A stretch of 64,000 bases of DNA from assembly GCF_041075285.1 (NCBI RefSeq), contig NZ_CP163512.1, positions 2,356,001 to 2,420,000 on the forward strand, read 5' to 3'. Position numbers and translations under genes: made by a program. Below are positions 57,510-64,000 of the stretch, piece after piece. This stretch comes from Providencia rettgeri (GTDB lineage: Bacteria > Pseudomonadota > Gammaproteobacteria > Enterobacterales > Enterobacteriaceae). The notes below the pieces were generated by a model, which worked only from the letters and a program-made list of their open reading frames with translations, did not search any database and was not told the origin of the DNA. Position 1 is the first letter of the stretch, and every line of letters begins with the position of its first letter.

Positions 57510-57643
57510 GATGGTTACCCTTTCGCTAAAATAAAAATCGACACAGTAAAAATACTGCTATCGGAGAAAATTAACCAAAGTCTAACACATTATTATGACT
57601 TTACCATTCGGCAAATTCGTATTTTTCGGAGGAAAAAGTGCGA

Positions 57644-58096
57644 TTACCAGCGGTTTGCTGACGCTTCGTCACTCTCTTTCGCTTCAACCCAGCGCTCGTT
57701 ATCTGGCAATGTCTCTTTTTTCCAAAATGGCGCTTTGGTTTTTAAGTAATCCATAATAAATTCAGCAGCTTGAAATGCAGCATTACGATGCGCACTCGTG
57801 ACTCCAACAAACACGATTTCTTCACCAGGCTGTAATGTGCCAATTCGATGAATAACGCTCACACGCTGTAAAGACCAACGCTCTCTCGCTTCTACTACGA
57901 TATTTTCTAGTGCTTTTTCCGTCATTCCTGGGTAGTGTTCAAGGGTTAAGGCTGCCACACTATCCCCTAAATTATGGTTACGTACTTTCCCTGTAAATGT
58001 CACGACAGCGCCATCGCTATCACATTGGGCAAGCCACTGATATTGTTCACCGACACTAAAATTATGTGTCTGTACAGCGATATGCGTATTTCCCAT
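57644..58096 (-). CDS. moaE: Molybdopterin synthase large subunit MoaE
   Basis: Cytosolic catalytic subunit of 150 residues that, with MoaD, adds two sulfurs to precursor Z to make molybdopterin. Matches E. coli MoaE: GAVVTFTGKVRNHN, LEHYPGMTEKAL, IHRIGTLQPGEEIVFVGV, and KTKAPFWKKE with the active-site lysines. Last gene of moaACDE, two bases after moaD. Confidence 0.97.
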   Translation of the reverse strand: MGNTHIAVQTHNFSVGEQYQWLAQCDSDGAVVTFTGKVRNHNLGDSVAALTLEHYPGMTEKALENIVVEARERWSLQRVSVIHRIGTLQPGEEIVFVGVTSAHRNAAFQAAEFIMDYLKTKAPFWKKETLPDNERWVEAKESDEASANRW

Positions 58097-58098
58097 TA

Positions 58099-58344
58099 TT
58101 AACCCCCTGTCACTGGTGGGAAAAAGGCCACTTCGTCCCCATCCACCAGCGGGTGATCAAGAGAAACAAATGATTGATTAACTGCCGCCAGCAATTTGCC
58201 ATTCTCTAAAGCCAGCGCCCAACGGTCACCTTTTTGCGATAATGCGTGACGCAAAGACTCAACATTCTGATATTTTTCAGTTAGTTCAATCCGTTCTGTA
58301 CCGACTAATTCACGAACTTGTGCAAAAAACAATACTGTGATCAT
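58099..58344 (-). CDS. moaD: Molybdopterin synthase sulfur-carrier subunit MoaD
   Basis: 81-residue ubiquitin-like sulfur carrier. It ends in the required double glycine (FFPPVTGG), which MoeB adenylates and which then carries thiocarboxylate. The start ATG overlaps the moaC stop by one base (58344), coupling the two. Confidence 0.97.
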   Translation of the reverse strand: MITVLFFAQVRELVGTERIELTEKYQNVESLRHALSQKGDRWALALENGKLLAAVNQSFVSLDHPLVDGDEVAFFPPVTGG

Positions 58345-58820
58345 TATTCCACCTTAAAATGTCCAGATTTACCGCCTGTTTTTTCGAGTAGACGAACAGG
58401 GCCAATGACCATATCTTTTTGTACCGCCTTACACATATCATAAATGGTCAATGCCGCTACCGAAGCTGCGGTTAACGCTTCCATCTCTACTCCCGTTTTG
58501 CCTGTTAGGCGGCAGCATGTTTCAATACGAACACGATGATAAGCTGGTTCAGCTTCAAGAACGACTTCCACTTTAGTTAGCAGTAGCGGATGGCATAATG
58601 GAATTAACTGCCATGTGCTTTTAGCGGCTTGAATGCCTGCAATACGTGCCGTCGCAAACACATCCCCTTTATGATGGCGACCGTCAACGATCATGGCTAA
58701 TGTTTCGGGGTTCATGGTGACATAAGCTTCTGCGCGAGCTTCACGGACAGTCTCAGCTTTTGCTGAAACATCAACCATATGCGCCTCGCCCGACGCATTG
58801 AGGTGAGTCAGTTGGGACAT
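58344..58820 (-). CDS. moaC: Cyclic pyranopterin monophosphate synthase MoaC
   Basis: 158-residue cytosolic enzyme that, after MoaA, completes cyclic pyranopterin monophosphate (precursor Z). Matches E. coli MoaC closely: [46 protein letters not shown] and the lysine-containing KDMVIG. Between moaA and moaD; the usual moaB of E. coli is absent. Confidence 0.98.
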   Translation of the reverse strand: MSQLTHLNASGEAHMVDVSAKAETVREARAEAYVTMNPETLAMIVDGRHHKGDVFATARIAGIQAAKSTWQLIPLCHPLLLTKVEVVLEAEPAYHRVRIETCCRLTGKTGVEMEALTAASVAALTIYDMCKAVQKDMVIGPVRLLEKTGGKSGHFKVE

Positions 58821-58847
58821 ATTTTCTCCTGAAAATCGTAAAAAGAA

Positions 58848-59828
58848 TTAACCGCCAATAACGGATAAATTAGGGGTAATGCCACTATCGCCCATATGCA
58901 GAAAATGTGTTTCGCGTTTATGGTGCAAGCCTCGTTGTATCCGCGCTTTTAGGGCTTCATTTTGGTCGTCTGCCCCTAACAAATCACGTAAAGGAATGCC
59001 ATTTTCACCAAACAGACACAAATGAAGGTTGCCTAAAGAAGAGACACGGAGACGATTACAACTTTGGCAAAAGTCTTTTTCATACGGCATGATAAGACCA
59101 ATTTCACCTTGGTAATCTGGATGACTAAACACTTGTGCAGGGCCATCATTACGTGAGCGAGGCAGGCGATACCACCCCTCTTCAATTAAACGCTCACGAA
59201 TGGTTTCACCAGAAACATGGAAACGTTGGAAAACGTCACTCCCATCGCCTGTTTCCATTAATTCAATAAAACGCAATTGGATTGGGCGATGCTTAATCCA
59301 ATTTAAGAATGACTTTAGTCCAATGTCATTGACATTTTTCATCAACACGGCGTTGACTTTGACTTTGTCAAATCCAGCTTCAAATGCAGCATCTATCCCT
59401 TTCATCACTTGGAAAAATTTATCTTGCCCGGTGATTGCAGCAAACTGACGTGGATCTAAACTGTCAACGCTAACATTAATTGCACTCAAGCCCGCATCTT
59501 TCCAAGTTTGGACGTCTCTTGCCATGCGATAGCCGTTGGTAGTGACGGCAATTTTTTTAATCGCGGCATTTTCATGGATAGCCGCAATAATTTCACTGAA
59601 ATCTTTACGCATGGTAGGCTCACCACCGGTGATCCGCACTTTTTCTGTACCCAATTCAGCAAATGCAGTACTAATACGACGAATTTCATCCAATGTTAGA
59701 AATTCGTGACGACCACTTGGTTGATAACCATTAGGTAGGCAGTATGTGCAACGGAAGTTGCAAACATCTGTTATAGAAAGCCGAAGATAGTAAAATTTCC
59801 GGTCAAATTGATCGACGAGTTGCTGCAT
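58848..59828 (-). CDS. moaA: GTP 3',8-cyclase MoaA
   Basis: Radical-SAM enzyme that starts molybdenum-cofactor synthesis by rearranging GTP. 326 residues from ATG 59828; an upstream in-frame start at 59876 would read through the riboswitch. The SAM-cluster motif CNFRCTYC is at residues 22-29, and the second cluster cysteines lie in FCQSCNRLR and LCLFGENG. The C-terminus ends in GG, as in functional MoaA. First gene of moaACDE. Confidence 0.97.
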   Translation of the reverse strand: MQQLVDQFDRKFYYLRLSITDVCNFRCTYCLPNGYQPSGRHEFLTLDEIRRISTAFAELGTEKVRITGGEPTMRKDFSEIIAAIHENAAIKKIAVTTNGYRMARDVQTWKDAGLSAINVSVDSLDPRQFAAITGQDKFFQVMKGIDAAFEAGFDKVKVNAVLMKNVNDIGLKSFLNWIKHRPIQLRFIELMETGDGSDVFQRFHVSGETIRERLIEEGWYRLPRSRNDGPAQVFSHPDYQGEIGLIMPYEKDFCQSCNRLRVSSLGNLHLCLFGENGIPLRDLLGADDQNEALKARIQRGLHHKRETHFLHMGDSGITPNLSVIGG

Positions 59829-59831
59829 AAT

Positions 59832-59946
59832 CACACCTTTCCAAATACGGGAGATGCAGACATTTCTATCTTGCACCCTGGTGACTCGATGGCCACGGCC
59901 AGTGCATCATATTTGCGAAAACAAACTTAGACGCAAAGGCTAGGAG
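59832..59946 (-). promoter_or_regulatory. Molybdenum-cofactor (Moco) riboswitch
   Basis: The leader of moaA matches the E. coli moaA leader by eye in order: CTAGCCTTTGC, GGCCGTGGCC, CACCAGGGTGCAAG, GAAATG, and CTCCCGTATTTGGAAAGGTG just before the ATG. The ribosome binding site (GGAAAGG) is inside the final block, so ligand binding could block translation. In E. coli this element lowers moa expression when molybdenum cofactor is plentiful. Confidence 0.92.
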
Positions 59947-60621
59947 TTTTATTTGGAACAAAGCTGCTAATTTAACAACAAAAACAAGCCACTCTGTTCA
60001 CTTAATTTGTGTAAGGATTCTAGCGTATAGAATATAAAAAAGCGAACCCGAATTCGATATATAATATAATATACAACGACTTACAGAACACTAAGCTTAA
60101 TCTCGGAAGCTCTTATTATCATAGACAATTTTCCCAAAAATAGCTTAATTACAGATTCAATTTCACTTAAATTAATTAACATCTCTAATTATTTAATTAA
60201 GCATTTATTGATGTAGATCTAAAATAGGCCGCAAGCTCCCCATCTCATTGTTTCCGTTATAAATAACATTACTAAACGTGAGTGTAACTCGTTCTACACC
60301 TACGCTAAATAATGCATCGTAGTCAGCCGGAAAAGGACGGTATTTTGGGGGACACGCAAGTGTGTGTCCGAGTTCAAAATGAAAATCCTCAGCTATTTCA
60401 CTACTGGTCAGTTAGGGTAAATCTGGAATATTGCCTTTTATTGTTTTTTATCACGGTAACTCAACTAAGAATGATGTTTTATGATAAATTAGCGTCCAAT
60501 TTATTTTTAGATTTCTTTTTTGATAAGTTCGGCAATATGAACACGGCAAATTCTTAGGTAAAAAACTTCGAAAAGCGACTGTTTTATTTGCCGAAAATTA
60601 ACTGATTGATATAGGAACACT
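59947..60621. other. Intergenic region upstream of ybhK
   Basis: About 675 bp of AT-rich DNA between the moaA leader and ybhK. It holds a small hairpin, GGACAC/GTGTCC at about 60349-60369. An 81-codon ORF at 60312-60557 lacks coding character. TATAGGAACACT precedes the ybhK start. No RNA gene is recognised. Confidence 0.5.
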
Positions 60622-61530
60622 ATGGCGAATAGTAGTCTGGCGAGTCTCAGACATGTCGTGGCTTTAGGTGGCGGACATGGACTGGGTCGCGTGATGTCTT
60701 CCCTTTCCTCTTTAGGATCTCGTCTCACTGGAATTGTGACCACCACGGATAATGGGGGTTCTACAGGTCGAATTCGTCGTTCTGAAGGCGGAATTGCTTG
60801 GGGCGATATGCGCAACTGTTTGAATCAGTTAATTACTGAACCGTCTATTGCATCTGCAATGTTTGAATACCGCTTTGGTGGTAATGGTGAGCTGTCTGGT
60901 CATAACCTAGGTAATCTGATGCTAAAATCATTAGATCACCTGAGTGTTAGACCACTTGAAGCTATTAATTTAATTCGCAATATGCTTAAAGTCGATGCTC
61001 AACTGATCCCCATGTCAGAATCCCCTGTTGATTTAATGGCGATCGATGAGATGGGTAACGAGGTTTATGGCGAGGTAAATGTTGATGCTCTGCGCGAAAT
61101 ACCTAAGGAATTACGCTTATACCCTTCGGTTAAAGCTACACGAGAAGCATTAGACGCGATCCACCAAGCAGACTTAATTATTATTGGCCCAGGCAGTTTT
61201 TTCACCAGTTTAATGCCATTATTGCTACTTGATGAACTCGCCACCGCCTTGCGTGAATGCAAAGCGCCAATGATTTATATTGGCAATTTAGGAAAGGAAG
61301 TGGGTTCTTCTGCCGCGAATTTAACCTTACCGGAAAAATTGCAGATGATGGAAAAATATATTGGCTGCAAAAAAATTGATGCCTTAATCCTCGGTCCTCG
61401 TACACAAACCAGTGATATCAGTCGCGATCGTAAGATTATCCAGCGTGTCCTCGAAGCTGATGATATCCCCTACCGTCACGATAGAAAGTTACTTCTACAG
61501 GCCATCGAAGAAACCATCCCTCTATTGTAA
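60622..61530 (+). CDS. ybhK: YvcK/CofD-like protein YbhK
   Basis: 302-residue cytosolic protein of the YvcK/gluconeogenesis-factor family, with the NAD or sugar-nucleotide binding start [42 protein letters not shown] and [16 protein letters not shown]. YvcK in Bacillus binds UDP-GlcNAc and supports growth on gluconeogenic carbon; the function of YbhK in enterobacteria is unclear. Same place next to the moa genes as in E. coli. A hairpin ACTCCACCT/AGGTGGAGT follows at 61543-61570. Confidence 0.94.
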   Translation: MANSSLASLRHVVALGGGHGLGRVMSSLSSLGSRLTGIVTTTDNGGSTGRIRRSEGGIAWGDMRNCLNQLITEPSIASAMFEYRFGGNGELSGHNLGNLMLKSLDHLSVRPLEAINLIRNMLKVDAQLIPMSESPVDLMAIDEMGNEVYGEVNVDALREIPKELRLYPSVKATREALDAIHQADLIIIGPGSFFTSLMPLLLLDELATALRECKAPMIYIGNLGKEVGSSAANLTLPEKLQMMEKYIGCKKIDALILGPRTQTSDISRDRKIIQRVLEADDIPYRHDRKLLLQAIEETIPLL

Positions 61531-61542
61531 AAATTCTAATTT

Positions 61543-61570
61543 ACTCCACCTTTGGTCCCAGAGGTGGAGT
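61543..61570 (+). terminator. Hairpin after ybhK
   Basis: ACTCCACCT (61543-61551) pairs with AGGTGGAGT (61562-61570). It is 12 bases past the stop; only a weak T-rich tail follows. Confidence 0.65.
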
Positions 61571-61687
61571 CGTGTTCAATTCCGTTTTGCCACCTTACTC
61601 GCTGTTTTTAAGTATTATTATCTTTTGATTCCATTCATTTTTTTTATTCTATCCATCTTTTTATCCTACCCATCTTTTAATTCCATT

Positions 61688-61812
61688 TATCTTCAAAATA
61701 ATTCGCGTTGTGGGTAGGCGGCAAGCGAAAGCATCTCGGGGAGCATACACAAGTATGTGACCCGAGTGATTGAGCGCAGCCAACACCCCCACAGCGTGAA
61801 GTATGAAGAAGA
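61688..61812 (-). repeat. ERIC repeat abutting uvrB
   Basis: About 125-127 bp, the standard ERIC length, with the ERIC core order: GTAGGCGGCAAGCGA, a CGGGGAGCATACACAAGTAT-like centre, TGTGACCC, TGAGCGCAGCCAAC and AGCGTGAAGTATGA. It is an imperfect palindrome. It ends within a base or so of the uvrB stop codon, so it would be in the uvrB 3' untranslated mRNA. The T/C-rich stretch just before it (61629-61690) holds loose 18-bp repeats of CCATCTTTT. Confidence 0.88.
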
Positions 61813-63831
61813 TTAGGAGTTAGCGATAAACTGCGACCGCAACTCTTGCAACTCATCACGCACTCGAGCGGCCGCTTCAAACTCCAAGTCTTGCGCATGC
61901 TTATACATTTGCGCTTCAAGTTGTGAAATACGACGTTCCAGCTCTTTCGTTGACATTCCTTGTATATCAACTGATATTTCATTTTTGGCGCTTTCTTTTG
62001 AACGTCCTTTGCCTTTTCCGCCAACTTTATGGCCTATTTGCAGGATATCGCCAATTTTCTTGTTCAACCCTTGCGGTACAATGCCGTGCTCTTCGTTGAA
62101 CGCCATTTGTTTGGCGCGACGGCGTTCAGTTTCTGCTATCGCATTTTCCATCGAATTGGTTATTCGGTCACCGTACAAGATAGCTTTTCCGTTTAAGTTA
62201 CGCGCGGCACGACCTATTGTCTGGATCAAGGAGCGTTCTGAACGCAGGAAGCCTTCTTTATCCGCATCTAAGATGGCCACTAAAGACACTTCTGGCATAT
62301 CAAGCCCCTCTCTTAATAAGTTGATCCCAACGAGGACATCAAACTCACCAAGTCGCAGGTCACGAATAATTTCTACCCGCTCAACAGTATCGATATCGGA
62401 ATGTAGATAGCGCACACGTTCCCCATGCTCTTCCAAATATTCGGTCAAATCCTCTGCCATCCGTTTAGTTAATGTGGTGACTAGTACACGCTCATTTTTC
62501 TGCACACGGATACGAATTTCAGATAATAAATCATCCACTTGAGTACTAACTGGACGAACTTCAATAATTGGGTCCAATAAGCCTGTCGGCCTAACCACTT
62601 GTTCAATCACCTCATGACCCGATTTTTCTAACTCGTACTTGCCGGGTGTTGCAGAGACATAGATAGTTTGCGGAGCCAACGCTTCAAATTCTTCAAAGCG
62701 CATTGGCCGGTTATCCAATGCTGAAGGTAAACGAAACCCGTATTCCACCAGGGTCTCTTTACGAGAACGGTCGCCTTTATACATTGCACCAATTTGTGGG
62801 ATAGTCACGTGGGACTCATCCACAACCAGCAGGCCATCCGCAGGTAAATAGTCGAATAATGTCGGAGGGGGTTCTCCCGGTGCGCGCCCCGAGAGATAAC
62901 GTGAATAGTTTTCAATCCCTGAGCAGTAACCCAACTCATTCATCATTTCCAGATCAAATTGAGTGCGTTGAGTAATACGCTGTTCTTCCAACAGCTTATT
63001 ATTTTCCAACAGCACTTTGCGCCTATCTGCCAGTTCCTCTTTTATCTTCTCCATGGCTTCCAAAATACGTTCTCTTGGTGTGACGTAATGGGTTTTTGGG
63101 TAAACCGTAAAGCGAGGTATTCGGTGTTGGATTTGACCTGTGAGAGGATCAAAAAGAGAAAGGCGCTCAACTTCCTCGTCGAATAGCTCCACTCTTAATG
63201 CGTATTCATCCGATTCAGCAGGGAAAATATCAATCACCTCCCCGCGGACACGGAATGTTCCGCGGGTAAATGCTTGGTCATTGCGGCTATATTGTAGGTC
63301 AGCTAAGCGCCTTAAAATAGAGCGCTGGTCAATGATCATGCCATCGGTGAGGTGCAACATCATTTTTAAGTAGCTGTCTGGGTCACCTAAACCGTATATA
63401 GCCGAGACAGAAGCCACGACAATGACGTCTCGGCGTTCAAGTAAGGCCTTAGTTGCCGATAAACGCATTTGCTCAATATGCTCGTTTACAGAGGCATCTT
63501 TCTCAATAAATGTATCTGAGCTTGGTACGTAAGCTTCAGGTTGATAATAATCATAATAAGATACGAAGTATTCCACTGCGTTATCTGGGAAAAAAGCTTT
63601 CATTTCGCTGTAAAGCTGCGCCGCCAAGGTCTTGTTATGCGCGATTAACATGGTCGGGCGGTTTTCTTTCGCGATAACATTGGCAATAGTGAAGGTTTTC
63701 CCTGACCCCGTAACCCCGAGTAACGTTTGATGAGCCAAACCGTCTTGCAACCCTTCGCATAGTTTACGAATGGCTTCTGGTTGGTCCCCCCCGGGTTGAA
63801 AATCAGAATACAGCTTAAAATCCTTACTCAT
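61813..63831 (-). CDS. uvrB: Excinuclease ABC subunit B
   Basis: 672-residue DNA damage-verifying subunit of nucleotide excision repair (E. coli 673). Walker [10 protein letters not shown] is at about residue 39. The beta-hairpin that probes the strand includes [12 protein letters not shown]. The helicase motifs include [15 protein letters not shown] and QTIGRAARN. The C-terminal UVR domain (about residues 630-668) binds UvrC. An SOS box lies upstream, and an ERIC repeat follows the stop. Confidence 0.98.
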   Translation of the reverse strand: MSKDFKLYSDFQPGGDQPEAIRKLCEGLQDGLAHQTLLGVTGSGKTFTIANVIAKENRPTMLIAHNKTLAAQLYSEMKAFFPDNAVEYFVSYYDYYQPEAYVPSSDTFIEKDASVNEHIEQMRLSATKALLERRDVIVVASVSAIYGLGDPDSYLKMMLHLTDGMIIDQRSILRRLADLQYSRNDQAFTRGTFRVRGEVIDIFPAESDEYALRVELFDEEVERLSLFDPLTGQIQHRIPRFTVYPKTHYVTPRERILEAMEKIKEELADRRKVLLENNKLLEEQRITQRTQFDLEMMNELGYCSGIENYSRYLSGRAPGEPPPTLFDYLPADGLLVVDESHVTIPQIGAMYKGDRSRKETLVEYGFRLPSALDNRPMRFEEFEALAPQTIYVSATPGKYELEKSGHEVIEQVVRPTGLLDPIIEVRPVSTQVDDLLSEIRIRVQKNERVLVTTLTKRMAEDLTEYLEEHGERVRYLHSDIDTVERVEIIRDLRLGEFDVLVGINLLREGLDMPEVSLVAILDADKEGFLRSERSLIQTIGRAARNLNGKAILYGDRITNSMENAIAETERRRAKQMAFNEEHGIVPQGLNKKIGDILQIGHKVGGKGKGRSKESAKNEISVDIQGMSTKELERRISQLEAQMYKHAQDLEFEAAARVRDELQELRSQFIANS

Positions 63832-63865
63832 ATTACCGCCTTATCATTTATCTCTTTTGCTATAA

Positions 63866-63886
63866 TACTGGATAAAAAAACAGCTT
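63866..63886 (-). promoter_or_regulatory. LexA (SOS) box and promoter of uvrB
   Basis: On the minus strand CTGT, eight T/A bases, then CCAG; it looks like the E. coli uvrB operator, which also has a T-run and a CCAG half-site. TATTAT, overlapping its downstream edge (63860-63867), can serve as -10. The remaining bases to 64000 hold no recognised gene. Confidence 0.82.
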
Positions 63887-64000
63887 CAAGTCCTGAGTTT
63901 ACTATTTTGCTATTCGAGGTTCCAATTAGTTTATAAAAATGTTATCCCCAAAAAATTACTTGACCTTTAGAAAACTTTATATTTTATGCTTTTGGTTTTT

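Noticed and set aside
60349..60369. Small hairpin before ybhK as a second ERIC or an sRNA
   Set aside because: It lacks the ERIC core and any promoter-terminator pair that would support an RNA gene.
60312..60557. 81-codon ORF upstream of ybhK
   Set aside because: It has no recognisable domain, no good ribosome binding site and lies in AT-rich intergenic DNA; codon use is not gene-like.
61985..62410. 141-codon ORF antisense to uvrB
   Set aside because: It lies wholly opposite a well-conserved gene and its composition mirrors the uvrB codons.

Overview
The window looks like chromosomal DNA of Providencia (Morganellaceae, Enterobacterales). Most proteins are close relatives of Escherichia coli proteins in familiar local orders (mrp/metG, yohJK-cdd, moeAB, rhtA-dps, rhlE-cecR-ybhGFSR-ybhL-moa, ybhK-uvrB). 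A rhomboid protease closely matches AarA, the protein described in Providencia stuartii. Coding DNA is about 40-50 % G+C and the intergenic DNA is AT-rich. I see no rRNA, tRNA, CRISPR array, prophage or intact IS. These assignments come from recognition of sequence by eye, not from a database search.

Layout. 1-5.8 kb: mrp (cut by the window edge), metG, yohJK and cdd with a CRP-type promoter. 5.8-8.4 kb: an AT-rich island with three unknown genes, two of which look like diverged copies of each other. 8.8-11.7 kb: maeA and aarA. 11.7-16.6 kb: a leftward MurNAc catabolic cluster (CBM9-like secreted protein, murQ, PTS EIIBC, RpiR regulator, TauE/SafE-like permease) with TGAAAT/ATTTCA palindromes at two promoters. 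17.2-23.0 kb: sanA, yeiB, folE, moeAB, yjdM. 23.1-28.5 kb: a divergent locus with a LacI-type regulator fused to a solute-binding domain facing a PhnP-like hydrolase, a nucleoside-type MFS symporter and an MgtC/SapB protein; two identical palindromic sites lie between them. 28.9-41.3 kb: can, a small lipoprotein, ybiT, an orphan tauD, GNAT and LOG proteins, rhtA, dps, dinG, a 53-residue ORF, sseA, a GlsB-like protein and dusC. 41.6-48.7 kb: a seven-gene sugar operon (DeoR regulator, AlsE-like epimerase, ribokinase-like kinase, RbsBAC-like ABC importer, short-chain dehydrogenase) that fits allulose or a related ketohexose or polyol. 49.2-57.5 kb: rhlE, cecR and the YbhGFSR exporter, ybhL. 57.6-61.5 kb: moaACDE (no moaB) under a molybdenum-cofactor riboswitch, then ybhK. 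61.7-63.9 kb: an ERIC repeat abutting uvrB, which has an SOS box.

Several genes work together. MoaA, MoaC, MoaD/MoaE, MoeB and MoeA cover most of molybdopterin synthesis. The mur cluster imports and cleaves MurNAc-6-phosphate. The als/rbs-like operon imports, phosphorylates and epimerises a sugar.

The least expected features are non-coding. One is a roughly 140-bp three-hairpin element flanked on both sides by a copy of the host gene's terminator hairpin (two complete copies, one truncated). Another is a dispersed, MITE-like repeat family with CTAG-bounded inverted ends. The strongest candidates for an undescribed system are the LacI/solute-binding fusion locus and the AT-rich island at 5.8-8.4 kb.
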